This document shows, piece after piece, positions 11,042 through 18,549 of a stretch of 31,647 nucleotides of DNA. Position numbers and translations under genes: made by a program. Source of the stretch: JBKPHS01 sp046729975 (GTDB lineage: Bacteria > Actinomycetota > Thermoleophilia > Solirubrobacterales > Thermoleophilaceae); the NCBI GenBank assembly GCA_046729975.1, contig JBKPHS010000098.1:1-31647 (forward strand), given 5' to 3'. Every line of letters begins with the position of its first letter. Within the stretch, counting starts at the first letter, position 1. The notes below the pieces were generated by a model. It was not told the origin of the DNA and searched no databases. It was given only the letters and a program-made list of their open reading frames with translations.

Positions 11042-11404
11042 TCAGGTGGACCGCTTGCGGCCGCCGCCCTTCTTTGCGCTCCTTGCGGACGAGCTGCGCC
11101 GCGCCCGCGGCGCGGGCAGGCGCTTCTCGATCGCGTCGAGCCGGCGCCCGATGGCGCGCAGCTCGGTTCGCAGCTCGCGAATGTCCTCGTTCGTGACGGG
11201 CCTGCGCTCGTCGATGGCGCCGCGCACCCGTTCGGTCATGGCCTTGCGGCTCTGACCCGCGCTCTTCACGATCTCGTCCACCGCATCCTGGGCGCGATCC
11301 CGCGTGATCTGGGCGGAGCCGACGGTGGCCTGCACCGTCCGCTCGACCGCCTCCCTGACGGCGTCGGGAACCGGGGACGTCGAGCGGCGCTTGGACTTCG
11401 CCAT
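11042..11404 (-). CDS. phasin-like coiled-coil protein
   Basis: 120 residues. A helical, heptad-rich segment runs from about 12 to 95 (VREAVERTVQATVG, then DIRELRTELRAIGRRLDAIEKR). It ends in a Lys/Arg/Ser-rich tail (99-120) resembling the basic tail of PhaF-type polyhydroxyalkanoate granule proteins. The family assignment is by composition and pattern only. It is the first gene of the minus-strand SDR/acyltransferase/SCP2 operon and diverges from the nucleoside phosphorylase gene, whose start lies 11 bp away. ATG start. It could equally be a nucleoid-associated or membrane-associated coiled coil. Confidence 0.6.
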   Translation of the reverse strand: MAKSKRRSTSPVPDAVREAVERTVQATVGSAQITRDRAQDAVDEIVKSAGQSRKAMTERVRGAIDERRPVTNEDIRELRTELRAIGRRLDAIEKRLPAPRARRSSSARSAKKGGGRKRST

Positions 11405-11415
11405 CGCGCCGCGGA

Positions 11416-12156
11416 GTGTCCCATATCGTCCTTGGCGTGCCGGCCGAGCCGATTCACCTGAAGCCGGCCGCTGAGCTGGCCGAGCGGGTGCTGCTCCCGG
11501 GCGACCCGCACCGGGCCCTGGCCGTCGCCCAGGACCTGCTCGGGCAGCCGAAGATGTTCAACCACCACCGGGGCCTCTGGGGATACACGGGCGAGGCGGC
11601 CGACGGAAGGCTGCTCACGGTGCAGGCCACGGGCATCGGCGGCCCGAGCGCGGCGATCGTGGTCGAGGAGCTCATCGACCTCGGCGCCCGCGCGCTGATT
11701 CGGATCGGGACGTGCGGCGCGCTCGATCCCGCTCTCGCGCTCGGGGACCTGGTCGTCGCGCGCGAGGTGATCGCCGACGACGGCGCGAGCGCCGCGCTCG
11801 GGGCCGGACGCCGCGTCCGTCCCGATTCCGCGCTCACCGCTGCGCTCAGGGAGGCCGCCGAAGCTTCCGGCCGCTCGGCGGCGGGGCCCATCGTCTCGAC
11901 CGACCTCTTCTATGACGCGCGCGAGGACGTCGCGCGCGGCTGGCGTGAGGAGGGCGCGCTCGCCGTCGAGATGGAGGCCGCCGCGCTCCTCCAGGTTGCG
12001 GGGCGGCGCGGAGCCGAGGCGGCGTGCGTCCTCGGCGTCAGCGACCTGCTGGCCGAGGGCGGGCGCCGGCGGATCGGCCAGGACGGCCTCGATTCCCTCG
12101 GCCTGCAGCTCGGCCGGACTGCGTGGGCGGCGCTCGAGCGGGCTACCCGTCGCTGA
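11416..12156 (+). CDS. nucleoside phosphorylase (DeoD/Udp family)
   Basis: 246 residues of the NP-I fold; phosphorolysis of a nucleoside to base and ribose 1-phosphate. Visible blocks: VLLPGDPHRA (25-34, phosphate-binding loop), TGIGGPSAAI (72-81), LIRIGTCGAL (94-103), STDLFYD (161-167), AVEMEAAAL (183-191, ribose contacts) and GVSDLL (207-212). Asp210 at the base-contacting position resembles DeoD-type purine nucleoside phosphorylase more than uridine phosphorylase. The GTG at 11416 was used; a second GTG at 11437 is a reasonable alternative. The 3' end overlaps the convergent coiled-coil gene by 14 bp. The exact nucleoside is uncertain. Confidence 0.88.
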   Translation: MSHIVLGVPAEPIHLKPAAELAERVLLPGDPHRALAVAQDLLGQPKMFNHHRGLWGYTGEAADGRLLTVQATGIGGPSAAIVVEELIDLGARALIRIGTCGALDPALALGDLVVAREVIADDGASAALGAGRRVRPDSALTAALREAAEASGRSAAGPIVSTDLFYDAREDVARGWREEGALAVEMEAAALLQVAGRRGAEAACVLGVSDLLAEGGRRRIGQDGLDSLGLQLGRTAWAALERATRR

Positions 12157-12601
12157 CGGTCAGGCGCTCCTGCGCACGCGGCGGCGGCTCCTCGCCGGGC
12201 GCGACCGCCTTGCGCAACGCCTGGAGGTCCCGTGCGATCTCGTCCAGGCGGGGGCCGATGTCGTCGAGGCGAGCCTCGATGGCCTCGGTGCGAGGGTCTC
12301 CAGCGCGGTTCGCGAGCCGCTCGTCGAGCCTGTCGACCGCGTCCTCGATCCCCTCGAGACGCTGTGACACCGACCGCAGGCGGCGAGTGAGCCGCTCGAC
12401 GTCCGCTGCCGAGGGAATGCCGAGAGCGCCCATCGCCGCCTCCTGCGCCTGGACGGCCTTCTCGCGCGCGTCGAGGGCGCGGGACAGGGCGCCGCTGAAG
12501 AGCGGGTTGCCGACCAGCTCCTCGGCGACGCGCCCGAGCGCCTCCTCACCTTGGCGCGAGAGGCGGTCCTTCAGGCCCTCTTCCTGGTGCGGCTCCTCCA
12601 C
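12143..12601 (-). CDS. coiled-coil protein, phasin-like, unknown function
   Basis: 152 residues, predicted almost entirely helical. VERLTRRLRSVSQRLEGIEDAVDRLDERL and RTEAIEARLDDIGPRLDEIARDLQALRKAV regions (about 68-97 and 104-133) show clear heptads. No signal peptide or membrane segment. It resembles the phasin-like protein encoded at 11042-11404 in general pattern but lacks the basic tail. Start GTG at 12601 without a good ribosome binding site; a TACGCT -10-like hexamer lies about 11 bp upstream. The 3' end overlaps the nucleoside phosphorylase gene by 14 bp. No function assigned. Confidence 0.65.
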   Translation of the reverse strand: MEEPHQEEGLKDRLSRQGEEALGRVAEELVGNPLFSGALSRALDAREKAVQAQEAAMGALGIPSAADVERLTRRLRSVSQRLEGIEDAVDRLDERLANRAGDPRTEAIEARLDDIGPRLDEIARDLQALRKAVAPGEEPPPRAQERLTVSDG

Positions 12602-12683
12602 GAGGGGCGCAGCGTACAGGATCGTTTCGAGCCGCCCGCGCGCATGATCAGAGCTCAGGCTGTACTCGAGCCTTAGGTCCCTC

Positions 12684-12846
12684 TGATGACCGGTGGCCGG
12701 GCGTGAGGGAGACCCGAAGCGGGTAGAAGAACATCACTTTGAGGCGCGACTCTCGCGTCTCGAATTGAAGCCGGGGTGGAAAAGCGCCGATAGGGGAGCA
12801 GGAGCGTTCCTTCAGCCGGAGGATCGGCGGTCTGGCCGAGCCCCGG
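12684..12846 (+). ncRNA. candidate structured RNA, unassigned
   Basis: This holds most of the 370-bp gap between 12601 and 12972. Helices found by eye: TGATG/CATCA (12684-12688 with 12732-12736) enclosing ACCCG-aag-CGGGT (12712-12724); GAGGCGCGA-ctc-TCGCGTCTC (12741-12761, 9 bp with one G-U). A nested element follows: CCGGGG/CCCCGG (12771-12776 with 12841-12846), enclosing CGCCGAT/ATCGGCG (12785-12791 with 12823-12829), enclosing AGGA-GCGT-TCCT (12800-12811). It does not carry the core blocks of the ydaO, cobalamin, FMN, TPP, SAM or glycine riboswitches as I know them. It lies upstream of the likely promoter of the cell-wall enzyme, so it may be an independent RNA. The strand is assumed from the one G-U pair, which forms on either strand as G-U or A-C (favouring +). 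Confidence 0.35.
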
Positions 12847-12886
12847 AACGGTTGTCAGTTGCAGACCCAAAAGACAGCAAGTAGCG

Positions 12887-12937
12887 TTGCATCCGCGGCG
12901 GGCGGGCGTGGTAGCGTGCCCCAACTCGGCCGCGGAT
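12887..12937 (+). promoter_or_regulatory. putative promoter and dyad before the cell-wall enzyme gene
   Basis: TTGCAT (12887-12892) and TAGCGT (12912-12917) are spaced by 19 bp as -35 and -10 like elements. A perfect 8-bp inverted repeat, ATCCGCGG (12891-12898) and CCGCGGAT (12930-12937), brackets the -10, as an operator might. GGAGGAG at 12952-12958 is the likely ribosome binding site for the ATG at 12972. Confidence 0.35.
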
Positions 12938-12971
12938 CCCGTCAGGGCGCGGGAGGAGACAACAGCCAGGG

Positions 12972-15476
12972 ATGAGGAAGAGGCTCCTCTACATCTTGCT
13001 CGCGGCCGTAGCCGTGGCAGCTGCGTTCGCCGCCATCTCGCTCCCGGCGTCCGCCGAGCTCCAGACCGTCACGGTTCGCAACGCCGACGGGACCATCAGC
13101 CAGGTGCAGATCGACGTGCCCCCGGGCACCCCGCTCGAGGACATCACGATCCCCACGCTGCCGACCGAGACGACTCCCACCTTGCCGACCGACCCGCTTC
13201 TGCCCGGAGGCACCGACGGCGGCGGCGGTGACACGGGCGGTGGCGGCACCGGCGGCGGCACCGGCGGCGGCGGTGACACGGGCGGCGGCGGCACCACCGA
13301 GACGCCAACCACTCAGTCCCCGTCCACTCAGCCGGGCGGCGGGGAGCAGCAGCGGTCGGGCAGCCGACGGCGGATCACCGGGGACGGCGAGGTCATCACC
13401 GGCGACCCTCGACGTAAGGTCCAGCGTCAGCGCAAGCAGACAAAGCGCGAGGCGAAGCTCCGCAACCCGGACGGCTCGCCCAGGCGCTCGAACCCGACCT
13501 TCTTCGACGCCCTCCCCGGGCCCTCCCAGATCACGGGCGTCCCGAACTTCGTCATCCGCAAGTTCAAGGTGCCGATCTTCCTGCTTCCGATCTACCAGTC
13601 GGCGGGCATCCAGTACGGCGTCCGCTGGGAGGTTCTCGCCGCGATCAACGAGATCGAGACCGACTACGGCCGCAACCTCAACGTCTCCTCGGCCGGAGCG
13701 CTCGGCTGGATGCAGTTCATCCCCTCGAGCTGGAAGGCGTACGGCGTCGACGCCAACAAGGACGGCAAGAAGGATCCCTACAACCCGGTCGACGCCATCT
13801 TCGCCGCGGCTCGCTACCTGAAGGCCGCCGGCGCCGACAAGGACCTCAGGCGCGCGATCTTCGCCTACAACCACGCCGACTGGTACGTCGACTCGGTGAT
13901 GCTCCGCGCTCGCCTGATCGCGGGTGCCCCGGAGGGCCTCGTCGGCTCGCTGACGGGCCTGACCGAGGCCCGCTTCCCCGTATACGCGCGCGCGAGGTAC
14001 GCCGACGACATCACCGAGCGCGAGGCCGAGAAGCGCATCGCGAAGGGCCGCAACGCCTCCCGCGTCGTCGAGGACGACGCGAACCGCCGCGGCATCGAGA
14101 TCTACACCCGCTACGGCGCTCCGATCGTCGCGGTCAACGACGGCGTGGTCAAGAAGATCGGCACCTCGAAGCGCTTCGGCCGCTACATCGTGCTCCAGGA
14201 CGTCTACGGCAACCGCTTCACCTACTCCGGCCTCTCGCGCGTGTCGAAGTACTACCCCGTCCCGAAGGAGGACGCCGACGACCGCAGGAACAAGGCCAGC
14301 GCGCTGTCCGCGAAGAGCGACCGCAAGCCGAGCGCCCCGGCCTCCGCCGGCCGCCATGGCGACGTGAACCGAAAGGCCAGCGCGTCCGAGACGAAGGAGA
14401 AGGCCGGCAAGAAGCGGCTCTCCGCCGCCGCAGATGCCGCCCCGCGGCCGACGGTCCCACTGAAGGACCGTCTGTTTGCGCACCCGAGCCGACCGAACTC
14501 GAAGCGCGCCGGCGGCATCGACCAGGTCCTCAACTCGAAGGCCCGCCTCGACGGCTTCACGACCTTCCGCAACTACTTCTCGCGCGCCTTCGGCCTGAGC
14601 TCGAAGGACGTTCGCCTCAAGCAGCTCAAGAGGGGATCGCGCGTGATCGGCGGCACCATCCTGGGCCGCGTCGGCCGCCCGGTCGCGGACAAGGCGGCCC
14701 ACCTCTACTTCGAGATCCGCCCCGCAGGACGGGGTGCCCCGCGCATTGACCCCAAGCCCATCCTCGACGGGTGGAAGCTGCTCGAGGCAACCGCGATCTA
14801 CCGCGCCTCGGGCCGCAACGCGCTGCGAGGCGACGACCAGGACAACTTCTCGATCGGCCAGGTGCTGCTGCTGCCGAAGCCGATGCTCGAGAAGCGGGTC
14901 ATGGCCGACGAGCGGATCGAGATCTACGACTGCGGCCGCAAGGACATCGAGTCCGGCCAGATCGACCGGCGCGTGCTCGCGACCCTCGAGGTGCTGGCCG
15001 AGTCCGGCCTCCGGCCGGCGGTCACGTCGCTCAAGTGCGGCCATGGCTTCTATACCGCGTCCGGCAACGTGTCGCAGCACTCGTCCGGCAACGCGGTGGA
15101 CATCGCGAAGATCAACGGCGTCCCGATCCTGGGCCACCAGGAGCCCGGCGGGATCGCCGAGCAGACGATCGATCGGCTGCTCCAGATGCAGGGCACGCTG
15201 AAGGCCGACCAGATCATCTCGCTCATCGACAAGGGCGCGCCGACGATGGCCATGGGCGATCACGCCGACCACATCCACGTGGGCTTCCGGCCGCTGTTCG
15301 GCTCCAATAGCAAGCTCGGGCGTCAGGCGTACGGCGTGCTGAAGCCGGGTCAGTGGTCGAAGCTCGTCGACCGGCTCGGCGAGATCGACAACCCGGTCGT
15401 GCCGACCGAGCCGTCGAAGTACGCGATCCCCGTTCGCAAGAAGCACCGCTCGAGCGACTCCCACCAGGGCGAGTAG
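12972..15476 (+). CDS. secreted lytic transglycosylase with degenerate M23 and M15-like domains
   Basis: 834 residues, exported by an N-terminal signal peptide (about 1-28, cut near ASA-EL). A Thr/Pro then Gly-rich linker (60-110) and a basic segment (145-175) probably cross the cell wall. Residues about 200-315 are a MltB/SLT-like transglycosylase: EIETDYG with catalytic Glu229, SSAGALGWMQFIPSSW (239-254) and AIFAYNHADWYV (295-306). Residues about 372-605 have an M23 LytM-like fold with a 70-residue Lys/Arg/Ala-rich insertion (430-500). Its metal motifs are altered: RRGIEI (372-377) replaces HxGxD and HLYFEIR (577-583) replaces HLHFEIR. Residues about 670-775 look M15-like: SQHSSGNAVDIA (His703, Asp710) and DHADHIHVGF (His767, His769). 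It likely cleaves glycan strands and perhaps peptides. ATG start with an upstream GGAGGAG. Confidence 0.88.
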   Translation: MRKRLLYILLAAVAVAAAFAAISLPASAELQTVTVRNADGTISQVQIDVPPGTPLEDITIPTLPTETTPTLPTDPLLPGGTDGGGGDTGGGGTGGGTGGGGDTGGGGTTETPTTQSPSTQPGGGEQQRSGSRRRITGDGEVITGDPRRKVQRQRKQTKREAKLRNPDGSPRRSNPTFFDALPGPSQITGVPNFVIRKFKVPIFLLPIYQSAGIQYGVRWEVLAAINEIETDYGRNLNVSSAGALGWMQFIPSSWKAYGVDANKDGKKDPYNPVDAIFAAARYLKAAGADKDLRRAIFAYNHADWYVDSVMLRARLIAGAPEGLVGSLTGLTEARFPVYARARYADDITEREAEKRIAKGRNASRVVEDDANRRGIEIYTRYGAPIVAVNDGVVKKIGTSKRFGRYIVLQDVYGNRFTYSGLSRVSKYYPVPKEDADDRRNKASALSAKSDRKPSAPASAGRHGDVNRKASASETKEKAGKKRLSAAADAAPRPTVPLKDRLFAHPSRPNSKRAGGIDQVLNSKARLDGFTTFRNYFSRAFGLSSKDVRLKQLKRGSRVIGGTILGRVGRPVADKAAHLYFEIRPAGRGAPRIDPKPILDGWKLLEATAIYRASGRNALRGDDQDNFSIGQVLLLPKPMLEKRVMADERIEIYDCGRKDIESGQIDRRVLATLEVLAESGLRPAVTSLKCGHGFYTASGNVSQHSSGNAVDIAKINGVPILGHQEPGGIAEQTIDRLLQMQGTLKADQIISLIDKGAPTMAMGDHADHIHVGFRPLFGSNSKLGRQAYGVLKPGQWSKLVDRLGEIDNPVVPTEPSKYAIPVRKKHRSSDSHQGE

Positions 15477-15495
15477 CCCGCGCGGCGCCCTCCGG

Positions 15496-16329
15496 GTGGC
15501 CTCGCTCTTCGCCTTCGTCCAGTTCGAGTTCGGCTGGCTGCTCGGCCCGCCCGACGGTCGCTACGTCCTACGTCGGGAGCCGGACGCCGAGCCCGAGACG
15601 GTCGTCGTGCTGAGGACGCTCGGTGCTCCGGAGCGTCGCCGGCTGCGGGGCCGGCGGCCAAGGCGCGTCGCCGGCGCCGAGGAGCCCGAGCCGGTGCCGA
15701 CCTCGCGCGCCACCCTGGTGCGGGCGGAGGGGTTCCGCTCGGAGGCGGGAGCGGCGGAGTGGCTGCACCGCGTGCGCGGCGACGCCGGCGAGCTGCGCAG
15801 CAGCCTGGCGGAAGCGGCGCGCGAGCTGAACGCCGTCCTGCGGGCCTTCCGCGCCGCCGCGGTCGACCCGTACGTCCGTGACGTCGCCGCGGACCATGCG
15901 CTCGTCGTGCGGGTCGGCTACGGGGCTGGCGAGGAGGTGGCGGAAGGGCGCTTCAGCGAGGCCTACGAGCTGCGGCGCGGGGAGCCGGGAGGCCTGCGGC
16001 GGACGAAGCAGAGGCTGGCCCCCGACGAGCGCTTCGTGGCGATCCTCAACGCGCGCGACGAGGTGCTGCCGGGTGAGGAGCTGCTGCTCCGCGCGCGCGC
16101 CGACCTGAACGCCGGCCGGCCGAGGGAGGCCGCGCTCCAGGCCCGTATCGCGCTCGAGACGCTGAGCTCAGAGCTGGACGACGAACGCACTCAGGAGATC
16201 GAGCGCCAGCGGGAAGCGGTCGCGGCCGCCGCGAGCGCCGCGATCGACGGCGAGCCGCCCGAGCCCGTGCGCGAGGCACTCGAGCGAGCAGTGGCCGCGA
16301 TGGAGGCCACGCTCTCGCGGTCCCGCTAG
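15496..16329 (+). CDS. hypothetical protein
   Basis: 277 residues, no family recognised. The N-terminus (MASLFAFVQFEFGWLLGPPDGRYVLRR) looks like a folded start rather than a signal peptide. Residues 30-75 are Arg/Pro/Glu-rich. Residues about 88-120 and 195-277 are helical with Ala/Glu/Arg heptads, ending EPVREALERAVAAMEATL. The middle contains VVRVGYGAGEEVAEGRFSEAYEL. The start is GTG at 15496, 19 bp after the stop of the cell-wall enzyme, so the two may share a transcript. It is supported as coding by length, codon position GC bias and lack of a competing frame. Confidence 0.7.
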   Translation: MASLFAFVQFEFGWLLGPPDGRYVLRREPDAEPETVVVLRTLGAPERRRLRGRRPRRVAGAEEPEPVPTSRATLVRAEGFRSEAGAAEWLHRVRGDAGELRSSLAEAARELNAVLRAFRAAAVDPYVRDVAADHALVVRVGYGAGEEVAEGRFSEAYELRRGEPGGLRRTKQRLAPDERFVAILNARDEVLPGEELLLRARADLNAGRPREAALQARIALETLSSELDDERTQEIERQREAVAAAASAAIDGEPPEPVREALERAVAAMEATLSRSR

Positions 16330-16384
16330 CGGGCGAGGCCGGGGCCGCGGCTTATCCGGATCGTCCCAGCTGGTTAACGCAGCC

Positions 16385-16416
16385 TTTACGAGCGGCTTAC
16401 CGCTCCGGCGTAGCTT
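16385..16416 (+). promoter_or_regulatory. putative promoter with internal dyad
   Basis: TTTACG (16385-16390) and TAGCTT (16411-16416) resemble -35 and -10 boxes at 20-bp spacing. AGCGG-CTTA-CCGCT (16391-16404) is a perfect inverted repeat exactly between them, placed like a repressor site. It precedes the small gene at 16494. Confidence 0.3.
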
Positions 16417-16493
16417 GCGCAGACCCCAACACGGTGTCGAACGGCCCAGCCCGCATCTTGGCCAGCTGGCCATAGGAACAGAGGGAGCCCGCG

Positions 16494-16688
16494 ATGAACA
16501 TCTACACCATGAATCCCGCCCCCGTGATCGACCTGTCCAGCGCGCTGCGGCGCGACAGGCGGCTGCCCCGGATAGCCGAGGCACGCCGGCGCCTCACCCC
16601 CCGCAGGCCGGGCCGCGCCTGGATCAACGGCACCGAGGTGGGTGGCAGCGACAAGCGCTTCGCCCACATCGAGCGCTCGCACGACTAG
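16494..16688 (+). CDS. small basic protein, unknown
   Basis: 64 residues with many arginines (LRRDRRLPRIAEARRRLTPRRPGR, about 18-41). It starts MNIYTMNPAPVIDLSSALRR and ends with GSDKRFAHIERSHD. It is supported by an ATG with GAGGGAG about 7 bp upstream and by a promoter-like region ending 78 bp upstream. No membrane segment or signal peptide. The last 4 bp overlap the convergent sirtuin gene. No family recognised. Confidence 0.5.
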   Translation: MNIYTMNPAPVIDLSSALRRDRRLPRIAEARRRLTPRRPGRAWINGTEVGGSDKRFAHIERSHD

Positions 16689-17449
16689 TCCAGCGCGGCC
16701 AGCACGGCCTCCAGCTCGTCGACCACGTCGCCCGAGAGCCTGACCTCGGCGTCGCGGTCGTACGGAGTCCGGCCCTGCGTCACGAGCGCCAGGCGGCCGC
16801 CGTGCTCGAGCGTCGTCCCCGGCAGCGACGCGACCGGGTAGACCTCGAGCGACGAGCCGACCGCGAGCATCAGGTCGGCCTCGCCGGCGAGCGCGCAGGC
16901 CTGCGCCATCGCGTCCTCCGGCAGCAGCTCGCCGAAGAGCACGACGTCCGGCTTCAACGCGGACACGCACGAGTCGCACTCTGGCGCTCCCGGCCCTGAG
17001 CCGAGCCGTTCGATCATGTCCTTGATGCTCACCCGCCCGCCGCACTCGAGGCAGACGCTCCACTCGATCGAGCCGTGCACCTCGATCACGTTCAAGGAGC
17101 CCGCGCGCCGGTGCAGGCGGTCGATGTTCTGAGTGATCACGCCGCGCACGAGACCGCGCCGCTCGAGCTCCGCCAGCACCTCGTGGGCGCGGTTCGGCCG
17201 CTTGTGCTGGAGCGTCGCGAAACGCTCGCCGTAGAACCGCCAGAAGCGGTCGGGGTCGCGGCGGAAGGCGTCGATGTGAGCGACCTCCATCGGGTCGACC
17301 TTCTCCCACAGCCCGGTGCCGGGCGTGCGGAAGTCCGGGATCCCGGATGGGACGGAGACGCCGGCGCCCGTCAGCACCACCGCCCGCTCGGCCTCACGCA
17401 GGAGCTCCGCGAGCCGGGCGGCCTCGCGCGAGACCTGGCGCGTCGTCAC
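16685..17449 (-). CDS. NAD-dependent protein deacylase, Sir2 family
   Basis: 254 residues; removes acetyl or other acyl groups from lysines, using NAD+. Motifs in order: GAGVSVPSGIPDFR (28-41, NAD binding), TQNIDRLHRRAG (106-117), catalytic His125 in EVHGSIEW, zinc ligands Cys133, Cys136, Cys158 and Cys161, then VGSSLEVYPVASLP (197-210). All catalytic positions are intact. The GTG start overlaps the upstream hydratase-fusion stop by 4 nt (GTGA). Co-translation with beta-oxidation genes would suit a sirtuin that tunes acyl-CoA enzymes, which is known for this family but inferred here. Confidence 0.93.
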   Translation of the reverse strand: MTTRQVSREAARLAELLREAERAVVLTGAGVSVPSGIPDFRTPGTGLWEKVDPMEVAHIDAFRRDPDRFWRFYGERFATLQHKRPNRAHEVLAELERRGLVRGVITQNIDRLHRRAGSLNVIEVHGSIEWSVCLECGGRVSIKDMIERLGSGPGAPECDSCVSALKPDVVLFGELLPEDAMAQACALAGEADLMLAVGSSLEVYPVASLPGTTLEHGGRLALVTQGRTPYDRDAEVRLSGDVVDELEAVLAALD

Positions 17450-18549
17450 TTGCCCTTAAAGCTCGGCTTGCGCTTGCCGAGGAAGGCGCCGATGCCCTCC
17501 TTCGCGTCCTCCGAGCCGAAGGCCTTCGCGAACGCCTGCGCCTCGGCCTTCAGCCCCTCGTCCAGGTCGCCGTTCGCCGACACGCTCTTGATCTGCTCGA
17601 TCGCGATCGGCGCCTGCTCCGCCATCTTGCGGGCCCAGGACATCGTCACGTCGAACAGCTCGTGATCGGGCACGACCTGGTTCACGAGCCCGTGGCGTAG
17701 CGCCTCGTAGGCGCCGATAGGCTCTCCGACCAGGTTCATCTCGAGCGCCTTGCCCTCGCCTACGAGCCGCGGTAGGCGCTGGGTCCCGCCGAAGCCCGGG
17801 ATGATCCCGAGGTTGATCTCGGGCTGACCGAGGGTGGCGGACTCGGCCGCGACGCGGAAGTCGCATGCCATCGCGAGCTCGCAGCCGCCACCGAAGGCGA
17901 GCGAGTTGACGGCGGCGATCGTGACGGTCGAGGACCGCTCCATGCCGCGCATGAAGCCGTGCGCGGACTTCACGAGCTCCTCGCCCTCCTCGTCCGGCTT
18001 CATCTTCGTGAACTCCTTGATGTCGGCGCCGGCCGAGAACGTGAACGGGTTGGACGACGCGAGCACCAGCGCGCGCGCCTTGCCGCCGACCTGGTCCCAG
18101 ATCTCGCCGAGCCGCTTGATCACCTGCGGCGAGAGCGGGTTCGCGGGCGCCCGGTTGAGCCAGGCGATCGCGATGTCGCCGCGGGTCTCGAGCAGCACGA
18201 CCTCGTCGCCCTGCTGGCCCTCGTCGGGCTGCGGGTAGGGAAAGAAGCCCTGGCCGGTCTTCTTCCCCAGCCTGCCCTGGGCGACCAGCCGGCGGAGGAT
18301 CAGCGGGGGCGCGAAGGCCTCGCCCCACTCGGCCTCGGCGCGCTCGAGAGCCTCGAGCACCGAGTCGAGCCCCTGCTCGTCGGCCCGCGCGAACGGCCCA
18401 GGAAGGATGCCGGCCCCGGCCATCATGCCGATGTCGATGTCCTTGATGCCGGCGATGCCCTCCTCGAGGACGAGGCAGGACTCGACCAGCGCCTTCAGCC
18501 CGAAGCGCTCGACCAGCGTGGACGTGGCGGTGTCAGTTGCCGTGCTCAT
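17446..18549 (-). CDS. 3HCDH C-terminal domain / enoyl-CoA hydratase fusion
   Basis: 367 residues. Residues about 12-105 match a 3-hydroxyacyl-CoA dehydrogenase C-terminal domain (GIAGIKDIDIGMMAGAGILPGPF, then GRLGKKTGQGFFPY). Residues about 115-367 are a crotonase-fold enoyl-CoA hydratase: FSAGADIKEF (171-180, oxyanion hole), AFGGGCELAMACD (218-230) with Glu224, and GQPEINLGIIPGFGGTQRLP (241-260) with Glu244; both catalytic glutamates are present. It hydrates 2-enoyl-CoA in beta-oxidation. The gene overlaps the 3' end of the dehydrogenase gene by 17 bp and the sirtuin gene by 4 bp. Together with the upstream dehydrogenase it holds the parts of a FadB-type protein, but in permuted order. Confidence 0.88.
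   Translation of the reverse strand: MSTATDTATSTLVERFGLKALVESCLVLEEGIAGIKDIDIGMMAGAGILPGPFARADEQGLDSVLEALERAEAEWGEAFAPPLILRRLVAQGRLGKKTGQGFFPYPQPDEGQQGDEVVLLETRGDIAIAWLNRAPANPLSPQVIKRLGEIWDQVGGKARALVLASSNPFTFSAGADIKEFTKMKPDEEGEELVKSAHGFMRGMERSSTVTIAAVNSLAFGGGCELAMACDFRVAAESATLGQPEINLGIIPGFGGTQRLPRLVGEGKALEMNLVGEPIGAYEALRHGLVNQVVPDHELFDVTMSWARKMAEQAPIAIEQIKSVSANGDLDEGLKAEAQAFAKAFGSEDAKEGIGAFLGKRKPSFKGK

Noticed and set aside
12684..12846. c-di-AMP (ydaO) riboswitch for the cell-wall enzyme
   Set aside because: The gene context fits, but the conserved GGGUGAAUC-like and CAGCUAACC-like core blocks are absent, so it is listed only as an unassigned structured RNA.
12693..12884. 63-codon + strand frame in the gap before the cell-wall enzyme
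   Set aside because: Runs through the predicted helices, has no ribosome binding site and no recognisable sequence; the RNA-like pairing explains the region better.
12942..15464. 840-codon minus-strand open frame opposite the cell-wall enzyme
   Set aside because: Antisense shadow; the + strand frame has a signal peptide and recognised domains, this one has neither.
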